Assembly: GCF_022664455.2 (NCBI RefSeq)
Contig: NZ_JAKRKC020000001.1
Coordinates: 6,019,001-6,083,000 of the forward strand
Direction: 5' to 3'
Length of the DNA: 64,000 nt
Source of the DNA: Actinomadura luzonensis
GTDB lineage: Bacteria; Actinomycetota; Actinomycetes; Streptosporangiales; Streptosporangiaceae
The translations under genes and the position numbers were made by a program. The notes under the pieces are model-generated. The model ran no database searches, was not told where the DNA came from, and was given only the letters and a program-made list of their open reading frames with translations. Below, piece by piece: positions 1 through 6,899 of the stretch (positions are counted from its first letter, which is position 1; each line of letters begins with the position of its first letter).

Positions 1-171
1 GTCGCCGGGATGGTGCCGGTCGCCGACGAGGCCGCGCGGGCGGTGATGAGCGCCTTCCACGAGCTGGTCGCGACCGGGCAGCCGCCGGACGCGGCACTGG
101 CCGCCGCCTCGGCCAAGACCGGCGTGTACGAGTTCGTCTGTTTCGGCGCGGGCGACCGCCCGCTCCGCTAG
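1..171 (+). CDS. C-terminal fragment of a CHAT-domain-like protein (partial)
   Basis: This is an open frame from the window edge to a TAG stop, leaving 56 residues. The fragment has an Ala-rich helix followed by the ending YEFVCFGAGDRPLR. A helix of the type FHELVATGQPPDAALAAA followed by FVCFGA is typical of the last part of CHAT (caspase-like) domains in actinobacterial TPR-CHAT proteins. The catalytic His and Cys would lie upstream, outside the window, so the call rests only on the tail. The next gene converges on it with only 4 bp between the stop codons. Confidence 0.45.
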   Translation, partial: VAGMVPVADEAARAVMSAFHELVATGQPPDAALAAASAKTGVYEFVCFGAGDRPLR

Positions 172-175
172 GCCG

Positions 176-997
176 CTACTCCCCCGTGGCCACCGGCCTG
201 GAGGGGTCGGCCACCCAGTGGGACCAGGAGCCGACGTAGAGGGCGGCGGGCAGCCCGGCCAGCTCCAGCGCCAGCACCTCGTGCGCGGCCGTCACGCCGG
301 AGCCGCAGTACGCCCCGGCCCGCACGCCCTCGCCCACCCCCAGCGCCGCGAACCTGGCCCGCAGCGCCGCGGGGTCGAGGAACCTGCCGTCGGGGCCGAC
401 GTTCGCGGTGGTCGGCGCGCTCACGGCGCCCGGGACGTGCCCGGCCACCGGGTCGATCGGCTCCACCTCGCCCCGGTAGCGCTCCCCGGCCCTGGCGTCG
501 AGCAGCACGCCGTCGGCGGCCAGCGCCGCGGCCTCGGCGGCGGTCAGGAGCGGCAGCCCGCCGGGGCGGGCGGTGAAGTCGCCCTCCGCCGGGCCGGGGA
601 CGTCCTTGGTGAGCGGCCGGCCTTCCGCCGCCCAGGCGGGCAGGCCGCCGTCGAGCACCCGGACGTCGCCGTGGCCGAAGTAGCGCAGCGTCCACCAGGC
701 GCGGGCGGCCGTGGTGGAGCCGGCGTCGTCGTACACGACGACCGGCCGGCCGTCGCTGACGCCGAGGCGGCGCATCGCGGCCTGGAACGCCTCCGGCTCG
801 GGCAGCGGGTGCCGGCCGGCGGCGCCGGGCGGCGCGGCGAGGTCGCGGTCGAGGTCGCAGAAGACCGCGCCCGGCAGGTGGCCCTCGCGGTAGAGGTCGA
901 GGCCGGGCGGGCCGCCGAGCCGCCAGCGCACGTCGAGCAGCGTCACCTCGCCGTCGAGCGCGGCGAGAGCGGCAGGGGTGATGAGCGGGCCCGTCAC
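176..997 (-). CDS. Sulfurtransferase with two rhodanese domains (3-mercaptopyruvate/thiosulfate type)
   Basis: This 273-residue cytoplasmic enzyme should transfer sulfane sulfur from mercaptopyruvate or thiosulfate to a thiol or cyanide acceptor. The N-terminal rhodanese domain (about residues 5-125) contains LLDVRW and GHLPGAVFCDLD. The C-terminal catalytic domain (about 145-270) carries the active-site loop YCGSGVTA with Cys231. A CGSGVT loop favours mercaptopyruvate sulfurtransferase over thiosulfate:cyanide enzymes, which usually have CRKGVT; this is family knowledge, not proof of substrate. The GTG start is chosen because GGAGG lies 7 nt upstream. The start overlaps the stop of the preceding phosphodiesterase-like gene by 4 bp (GTGA), so the two are probably translationally coupled. 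Confidence 0.88.
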   Translation of the reverse strand: MTGPLITPAALAALDGEVTLLDVRWRLGGPPGLDLYREGHLPGAVFCDLDRDLAAPPGAAGRHPLPEPEAFQAAMRRLGVSDGRPVVVYDDAGSTTAARAWWTLRYFGHGDVRVLDGGLPAWAAEGRPLTKDVPGPAEGDFTARPGGLPLLTAAEAAALAADGVLLDARAGERYRGEVEPIDPVAGHVPGAVSAPTTANVGPDGRFLDPAALRARFAALGVGEGVRAGAYCGSGVTAAHEVLALELAGLPAALYVGSWSHWVADPSRPVATGE

Positions 998-2115
998 GGG
1001 CGTACCTCCAGGAGCGGGACGTTCTGCTCGGCCGGTGTCAGCGAGCCGTGGTAGCCGGTGAACAGGGCCTCGACGCGGTGGGTCGAAGGGGCGGTGATGG
1101 CCAGGCCGTCGTGCGGGACGGCCACGACGTCGCCGATGCGCTCCAGCCACGCGTCGCGCACCCGGGGCCCGAACCAGCCGGACTCCACCGCCTCCTCCCG
1201 CGAGACCACCCACGCCCGGCCGCGGAAGACCTCGGCCCACGCCTCCAGGACGCGGCCGGCGGCGCCCGGCTCGGCGTACACGTGCCGCGCCCGCGCCTCG
1301 CCGCCGAGCAGCGCCACGCCCTCCGTCAGCTCGGGGACCTGCTCGGCGTCGACCTTCTCGGTGGCGTTGACCATGCCGTGGTCGGCGGTGACGTACATCG
1401 CGGCGCCGGGCGGCAGGCCCTCGGCCAGACGCCGGGCCATGTCGTCGACCAGGGCGAGCTGCCGCAGCCAGTCGGCGCCGCCCCAGCCGGAGAGATGGCC
1501 GGCGGCGTCGAGGTCGCCGTAGTAGACGGTGACGTGGGCGTGCGGCTCGCGCAGCGCCTCGTGCGCGCGGGCGACGCGCTCGTCGACGGTGTCGGCCGGC
1601 AGGTAGCGGACGCCGCGGAAGACGGCGCTGGTCAGGCCCGTGCCCTCGAACTCGGCGGGGGCGACGTAGCTCGGCCGCACGCCGGCCTTGGCGGCCCGCT
1701 GGTAGACGGTGGCGGCGGGCTGCCACTGCTCGGGGTCCATGGTCAGGCCGCCGGGGAGGGTCCAGCGCAGGCAGTTGAACAGGTAGCCGGTGCCGGGGAC
1801 GGCCAGGGTGAGGCCCAGCATGCCGTGCTCGCCCGGCGTCATGCCGGTGCCGAGCGAGCACAGGCTGGTGACGGTGGTGGCGGGGAAGCCGGCGGTGAGG
1901 GTGCGGCCCGGCAGGGACGACAGGAACGGGGCGGCCCCGGGGTGCGCCCGCAGCAGGTCGGCGCCGAGGCCGTCCACCAGGAACAGGCAGACGCGGTCGG
2001 CGGGCTCCAGGGTCAGCGCGCCCTCGGGACGGGCCGGCTCGGGGACGCCCAGGGCGGCCAGCAACGCGCCGGGCAGGTCGGCCAGCGACCCGCCACCGTA
2101 TCCTGGCAGCAGCAT
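994..2115 (-). CDS. Alkaline phosphatase superfamily hydrolase (nucleotide pyrophosphatase/phosphodiesterase-like)
   Basis: This 373-residue metal-dependent hydrolase has the layout of type I phosphodiesterases. CLFLVDGLGADLL near residue 45 supplies the first metal Asp. TSLCSLGTGMTPGEHGMLG near 85-100 supplies the Thr/Ser nucleophile region. YYGDLDAAGH, TADHGM and the late YHGSL supply further metal ligands. There is no signal peptide, so it is probably cytoplasmic, as in the actinobacterial family found beside sulfurtransferase and DUF5998 genes. Its natural phosphoester or sulfate ester is unknown. The ATG start lies 6 nt after a TAGGAT hexamer (2122-2127), which suggests a leaderless mRNA. 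It overlaps the downstream sulfurtransferase by 4 bp. Confidence 0.88.
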   Translation of the reverse strand: MLLPGYGGGSLADLPGALLAALGVPEPARPEGALTLEPADRVCLFLVDGLGADLLRAHPGAAPFLSSLPGRTLTAGFPATTVTSLCSLGTGMTPGEHGMLGLTLAVPGTGYLFNCLRWTLPGGLTMDPEQWQPAATVYQRAAKAGVRPSYVAPAEFEGTGLTSAVFRGVRYLPADTVDERVARAHEALREPHAHVTVYYGDLDAAGHLSGWGGADWLRQLALVDDMARRLAEGLPPGAAMYVTADHGMVNATEKVDAEQVPELTEGVALLGGEARARHVYAEPGAAGRVLEAWAEVFRGRAWVVSREEAVESGWFGPRVRDAWLERIGDVVAVPHDGLAITAPSTHRVEALFTGYHGSLTPAEQNVPLLEVRP

Positions 2116-2281
2116 GCCCTCATCCTAGCCGCCCGGCCGTCGCCGCCCCGGCCGTCCGACGACGCGGCGACCGACCGGCCGTACGCCGCCGGGAGGGGAA
2201 TGCGGGCAACCCGGACGGGGAGTGCGGCTCACGGCCGGGAGGGCGACGGGCGTCTCGCGGGGGCCGGTCGGAGGGGCGCGG

Positions 2282-2872
2282 TCAGGCGGCGGCTCGGGCG
2301 GTGGCCTCGGACAGGGCCTTGGCGAAGGTCAGGACGTGGGCGACCGCCTCCGGCCCGTCGGCGGCCTCGCTGACCCGCAGGGACAGGTCGTCGGCGGTGA
2401 CGGCGCCGGTGTAGCCGTGGTCGGCCTCGCAGTTCTCGTCGCCGCAGGTGGCGGGTTCGAGGTCGACGTGGGCGATGGCGCCCCAGCCGATGGTGAGCGT
2501 GGCCTCCGTCGGCGGGACGCCCGGCACGTAGGAGGCGGGGTCGGGAACCACGCGGGTGACGGCCACCGACTGGATGCGGCTCAGCCGGACGGCCTCCGTC
2601 GTCGTGGAGGCGTGGGAGGCCGAGACGCCCTCGACCGCCGGGTGCTCGTCGGTGTGGCAGACCAGCAGCCGCGTCGCGGTCAGCACCAGGACCGTGACGT
2701 GCCTGCGCACCTCCATCGCCGGATCGAACGTGGCCTCGTGATGCACCACGAAAGCGGTCACGGCCTCCTTGCCCAGCGCGGATTCGACCGCATCGGTGAC
2801 GAGGTCGGGATAGTAGCCGCTGCGCTCGATCGCTTCACGCAGGCCCGCGGCTGAGACTCGGGTTTCCCTCAT
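2282..2872 (-). CDS. DUF5998 family protein
   Basis: This 196-residue soluble protein matches the actinobacterial DUF5998 family as I recognise it. It starts with a helical segment on residues SGYYPDLV and then has a beta-rich body with HHEATFDPAMEVRRHVTVLV, TATRLLVCHTDEH and TIGWGAIAHVDLEPATC. The function is unknown. It has no membrane segment or signal peptide. A CAGGAT hexamer ends 6 nt before the ATG, and a GGAG lies only 2 nt away, so leaderless initiation seems likelier than SD-led initiation. The family is usually a neighbour of the alkaline-phosphatase-like gene and the Pat-like acetyltransferase, as here. Confidence 0.8.
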   Translation of the reverse strand: MRETRVSAAGLREAIERSGYYPDLVTDAVESALGKEAVTAFVVHHEATFDPAMEVRRHVTVLVLTATRLLVCHTDEHPAVEGVSASHASTTTEAVRLSRIQSVAVTRVVPDPASYVPGVPPTEATLTIGWGAIAHVDLEPATCGDENCEADHGYTGAVTADDLSLRVSEAADGPEAVAHVLTFAKALSEATARAAA

Positions 2873-2954
2873 GGCTCCATCCTGCCAGGGGTCGGCGGTG
2901 CACTCACCCGCCGGACATAACGCTCTATAACGTCTTTCAGCGGGGCAGCAAGGG

Positions 2955-5759
2955 TCAGGACAGCCGCCGGGGGCCGCCGTCGAGCCGGGGCCCGGCCGGG
3001 GTGCGCAGAGTGGCGCGGGCGCCCAGGATCAGCACGCTCGACTCGCCGACGAGCACCTGGTCGAGGTCGAGGCGGGCCAGCTCGGGCAGGTCGTTGGCCA
3101 GGCGGCCGACGCGTACCAGGAGGTCCTCCAGGGCGTCCACGGCGACCGGCGGGTAGCCGTACTCGCCGAAGAGCAGCGGCGCGGCGCGTACCGACCGGAT
3201 CAGCGCGGCGGCGTCCTCGGCGGTGAGCGGGGCCAGGCGGTAGCCCTGGTCCTGCAGCAGCCGCGCCGTCACCTCGCCCAGCCCGAACGACACCACCGGC
3301 CCGAACGCGGGGTCCTCCACCACGCCGACCACCGTGGGCACGGCCGGCTGGGGCGCCATCCGCTGGACGGCCAGCGACACCTTCTCGCCGAGCCGGCCGG
3401 CGAACTCGGCGTAGGCGTGCCGGACCATCTCGGGGCCGGTGAGCCCGAGGCGTACGGTGCCGGCGCGGCGGGAGGCGCCCGGGTCGGCGACCTTGAGCAC
3501 CACGGGCCAGCCGAGACGTTCGGCGGCGGCGACCGCCTCCTCGGGCGAGCCGGCGACCTCGGCGGGCCAGACGGTCAGGCCGTAGCAGGACAGCAGCTCG
3601 GTCGCGTCGATCTCGACCGGCGGGCCGGGCTCGGCGAACACCGCCGACCGCGCGCCGCCCCCCTCCCGCACCGGCCCGTCGGCCTGCGGCGAGGCCGGGT
3701 CCGGCTGGGCCGCGTCCGACGGGGCCGCGTCCGGCGGGGTTCCGTCCGACGGGGTCCCGTCCGACGGGGTCCCGTCCGGCTGCGACGGGGCGGTCGGGGT
3801 GAGCAGGGCGCGGGTGAGGGCGCGGGCGCGGTCGGTGTCGAGGTCGTCCAGGCCCGGCGGCGGGGCGGCGGGCTGGGCGCGCCAGGCCGCGTACCTGACC
3901 ACCTGGGCGAGCGCCCGCACCGCCTCCTCGGGCGCCGCGTACGAGGGGATGGACCCCCGGCCGGGCGTGGGCCGCGACCGCGACGCCTCCGGGTCCTCGA
4001 CCTGGAGCGCCGGATGCATGCCGAGATGCCCCTGGAACGTCGTCAGCACCGGCTTGCCGGTGTCCTTGGAGACCCGCAGCAGCTCGGCGGCCACGGCGGC
4101 GGCGTCGCCCGGCAGCGGCGGCATGTAGATCACGACGGCGGCGTCGACGCCGTCGGAGGCCAGCTCGCCGGCCAGCGCCGTGCCGAACTCCGCCGCCCCG
4201 GCGGCGGGCCCGAGGTTGACCGGGGCGCGCGGTTCGAGGCCGGCCGCGAGGCAGGCGTTGGCGGCGAGCAGGCCGAGCGCGTCGGAGTTGGTGACGAGGG
4301 CGACCCTGGGCCCGGCCGGCAGCGGCTGGTAGGCCAGGAGCTGGCCCACGTCGAAGAGCTGGATGAGGTCGTCGACCCGGATCAGCCCCGCCTGGGCGAA
4401 CAACGAGCTGATCGCGGAGTCGGGCAGCCCCAGCTCCTCGGCCGAGTGGCCGGAGGGCGTGCCGCCGCTCTTGACCACCACGACGGGCTTGCTGCGCGAG
4501 ATGCGCCTGGCCAGGCGGGTGAACTTGCGCGGATTGCCCAGGGACTCCAGGTAGAGCAGGATCACCTCGGTCGCGTCGTCCTCCTCCCAGTACTGCAGGA
4601 GGTCGTTGCCCGAGACGTCGGCCCGGTTGCCCGCCGACACGAACGACGAGATGCCCATGCCGCGCTGCGCCACCCGCTGCAGCAGCGCCGTGCCGAGGGC
4701 GCCGGACTGGCTGAAGAAGCCGACCTTGCCCCGCCCGGGGATGGTGGCCGCCAGCGTGGCGTTGAGCCGCACGGCGCGGTCGGTGTTGGCGATGCCGAGG
4801 CAGTTGGGGCCGACCACGCGCAGCCCGTACGCGCGGGCGAGGCGGGCCAGCTCGTCCTGCCGCCGCCGGCCCTCCGCGCCCGTCTCGCCGAACCCCGACG
4901 ACACCACGACCAGCCCGTGCACGCCCTTCTCGGCGCACTCCCTGACGACGTCGAGCACGCTCTCGGCGGGCACGGCCACCACGGCGAGGTCGACGTCGCC
5001 GTCGATGGCGGTGACGCTCGGGTAGGCGCGCACGCCCGCCACCGCCCGCACCTCGCGGTGCACGGGGTAGACGGGGCCGGTGAAGTCGGCGGCCAGGAGG
5101 TTGCGCAGCACGGTCTGGCCGACGCCGCCGGGCTCGCGCGAGGCGCCGACGACCGCGACCGAGCCGGGCGTGAGGAGCCGGGCGATGGAGCGGGACTCGG
5201 CGCGGTGCTCGCGGGCCGTCGTCACCTCGGCGGAGGTCTCGGTGGGGGTGAGGTCGAGCGTCATGCGGACGACGCCGTCGGCGAACTGGCTCTGCGCGGT
5301 GTAGCCGGCCTGGCGCAGGACGCCCATCATGCGCATGTTGGCGGGCAGCACGTCGGCGACGAAGGTCTCGATGCCGTTCTCGCGGGCGGTGGCGGCCAGG
5401 TGCTCCAGCAGCACGGAGGCCACGCCGCGGCCCTGGTGGGCGTCCTCGACGAGGAAGGCGACCTCGGCCTCGCCAGGACCGGTCCTGTCGTAGCGGATGA
5501 CGGCCACCATCTCGGTGCCGATGGTGGCGATCAGGGCCACCCGCCCGACGTAGTCGACGTTGGTGAAGCGCTCCACGTCGCGGTCCGACAGGCGCGGCCG
5601 GGGGCCGAAGAAGCGGAAGTAGATCGACTCCTCGGACAGGCGCGAGTAGAAGGCGCGAAGGCGGTCCGCGTCGGCGGGCCGGATGGGACGGACGTGCGCG
5701 GTGCCGCCGTCGGCGAGGACGACGTCGGCTTCCCAGTGGGCCGGATACTGTGCCTCCAC
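2955..5759 (-). CDS. GNAT acetyltransferase fused to ADP-forming acyl-CoA synthetase-like domains (Pat-type protein acetyltransferase)
   Basis: This 934-residue two-part protein begins with a GNAT domain (about residues 1-170; GGTAHVRPIRPADADRLR, and the acetyl-CoA loop in EDAHQGRGVASVLLEHL). It is followed by a CoA-binding Rossmann region (SVAVVGASREPGGVGQ), a ligase-CoA region (GFFSQSGALGTALL and KSGGTPSGHSAEELG) and a C-terminal ATP-grasp-like domain. Such proteins acetylate lysines on acyl-CoA synthetases. The GNAT-first order is that of Streptomyces PatA rather than Salmonella Pat. A low-complexity linker of 5-residue repeats (Pro-Ser-Asp-Gly-Thr type, 3714-3788) joins the parts. The GTG start matches the family's usual N-terminus and sits 7 nt after TACGCT (5767-5772), so the mRNA is probably leaderless. 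An upstream in-frame ATG at 5846 exists but encodes an untypical extension. Confidence 0.85.
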   Translation of the reverse strand: MEAQYPAHWEADVVLADGGTAHVRPIRPADADRLRAFYSRLSEESIYFRFFGPRPRLSDRDVERFTNVDYVGRVALIATIGTEMVAVIRYDRTGPGEAEVAFLVEDAHQGRGVASVLLEHLAATARENGIETFVADVLPANMRMMGVLRQAGYTAQSQFADGVVRMTLDLTPTETSAEVTTAREHRAESRSIARLLTPGSVAVVGASREPGGVGQTVLRNLLAADFTGPVYPVHREVRAVAGVRAYPSVTAIDGDVDLAVVAVPAESVLDVVRECAEKGVHGLVVVSSGFGETGAEGRRRQDELARLARAYGLRVVGPNCLGIANTDRAVRLNATLAATIPGRGKVGFFSQSGALGTALLQRVAQRGMGISSFVSAGNRADVSGNDLLQYWEEDDATEVILLYLESLGNPRKFTRLARRISRSKPVVVVKSGGTPSGHSAEELGLPDSAISSLFAQAGLIRVDDLIQLFDVGQLLAYQPLPAGPRVALVTNSDALGLLAANACLAAGLEPRAPVNLGPAAGAAEFGTALAGELASDGVDAAVVIYMPPLPGDAAAVAAELLRVSKDTGKPVLTTFQGHLGMHPALQVEDPEASRSRPTPGRGSIPSYAAPEEAVRALAQVVRYAAWRAQPAAPPPGLDDLDTDRARALTRALLTPTAPSQPDGTPSDGTPSDGTPPDAAPSDAAQPDPASPQADGPVREGGGARSAVFAEPGPPVEIDATELLSCYGLTVWPAEVAGSPEEAVAAAERLGWPVVLKVADPGASRRAGTVRLGLTGPEMVRHAYAEFAGRLGEKVSLAVQRMAPQPAVPTVVGVVEDPAFGPVVSFGLGEVTARLLQDQGYRLAPLTAEDAAALIRSVRAAPLLFGEYGYPPVAVDALEDLLVRVGRLANDLPELARLDLDQVLVGESSVLILGARATLRTPAGPRLDGGPRRLS
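3714..3788. repeat. 15-bp in-frame tandem repeat in the Pat-like linker
   Basis: About five copies of a 15-bp unit (GTCCGACGGGGTCCC on the plus strand, with changes) lie head to tail. Each encodes a five-residue Pro/Ser/Asp/Gly/Thr-type unit in the linker between the acyl-CoA synthetase part and the ATP-grasp part. The copies differ at a few positions, so copy number probably varies among strains. Confidence 0.8.
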
Positions 5760-5927
5760 AGCAACGAGCGTAGACCCGCATCCCAAATGCCAAGACCAGA
5801 GGCCCTTTTGGGCAACGCTTGTGCATCGACTCCGGCCTGGTGTCACCGGTCAGCCCCACGACCGGCCCGGAAGCTGTTAGTTTTGCCGTGGCCAGGGTCG
5901 TTCTGAAGGCAGCAAGGTGGTGGCATC

Positions 5928-6821
5928 ATGACGCGGGTCGTCGTGGTGGGCGATCTCATGACCGACGCGGTCGCGCGCGCCCGTTATGCGCTCGCCCGGG
6001 CGAGCGACACCCCGGCGATCGTCACCATGCACGGCGGCGGCTCCGGGGCCAACATCTCCTCCTGGCTGGCCGTCGAGGGCGCCGAGGTCGCCTTCATCGG
6101 CCGCAGGGGCGCCGACATCACCGGCCGCAACCGCGACATGGAGCTGATGGGCTACGGCGTGGACGCCCGCCTGGTGATGGACCCCGAGCGGCCCACCGGC
6201 ACCTGCGTGGTGCTCGTCACGCACAAGGGCGAGCGCACCATGCTCTCCGACCCCGGCGCCAACGCCGCCCTGTCGCCCGAAGACCTGCCGCGCGACCTGT
6301 TCGCCTCGGGCGCCCACCTGCACCTGTCCGGCTACACGCTGATCAACGAGGGCTCGCGCGAGGCGGGCCTCGCGGCGCTCGACATGGCGCGGCGCGCCGG
6401 CATGTCGATCTCGGTCGACTGCGCCTCGGCGGCGCCGCTGGAGCGCACCGGCGCCGAGCCGTTCCTGGAGTGGACCAACGGCGCCAAGCTGCTGTTCGCC
6501 AACATCGACCAGGCCAAGGTGCTGACCGGCCGCGACGAGGCCGAGGCGGCCGCCAAGGTGCTGACGGCCTGGTTCCCGCAGGTCGTGATCAAGATGAACA
6601 AGGAGGGCGCGCTGTGGTACGGCAACGGCCGCCCCGAGCCGGTGCGGGCCGCCGCCGAGCCGGTCGAGAAGATCGTGGACGGCACGGGCGCGGGCGACGC
6701 GTTCTGCGCCGGGTTCCTGCCGCCGTGGCTGGAGGGCAAGCCGCCGGCCGAGGCGCTGGCGTCGGGCTGCCGGCTGGCCGCCAAGGCGATCATGCACCTG
6801 GGCGCCCGGCCGCCGTTCTAG
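5928..6821 (+). CDS. PfkB/ribokinase family carbohydrate kinase
   Basis: This 297-residue sugar or nucleoside kinase transfers phosphate from ATP. The N-terminal PfkB signature is GGGSGANISSWLAVEGAEVAFIGRRG (split: GGGSGANISS then AEVAFIGRRG, about residues 37-65). The C-terminal signature with the catalytic Asp is VDGTGAGDAFCAGFL (about 256-270). The length is normal for the family. The substrate cannot be told from sequence. It is divergent from the Pat-like gene, with 168 bp between the start codons. The ATG start has only a weak AAGGTGG upstream. Confidence 0.88.
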   Translation: MTRVVVVGDLMTDAVARARYALARASDTPAIVTMHGGGSGANISSWLAVEGAEVAFIGRRGADITGRNRDMELMGYGVDARLVMDPERPTGTCVVLVTHKGERTMLSDPGANAALSPEDLPRDLFASGAHLHLSGYTLINEGSREAGLAALDMARRAGMSISVDCASAAPLERTGAEPFLEWTNGAKLLFANIDQAKVLTGRDEAEAAAKVLTAWFPQVVIKMNKEGALWYGNGRPEPVRAAAEPVEKIVDGTGAGDAFCAGFLPPWLEGKPPAEALASGCRLAAKAIMHLGARPPF

Positions 6822-6899
6822 CCTCCTCCTCGCGCGGGCGGCGGCGCTAAGGTGGGCGCGGGAAGTACCCGAGCCGCCTGACGCGACACGAGGAGCCGG

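Noticed and set aside
168..1054. Long open frames opposite or out of frame to the sulfurtransferase and phosphodiesterase-like genes
   Set aside because: They are low-complexity Arg/Ala/Gly translations without motifs, shadows of the minus-strand genes. The same holds for most other long frames opposite recognised genes.
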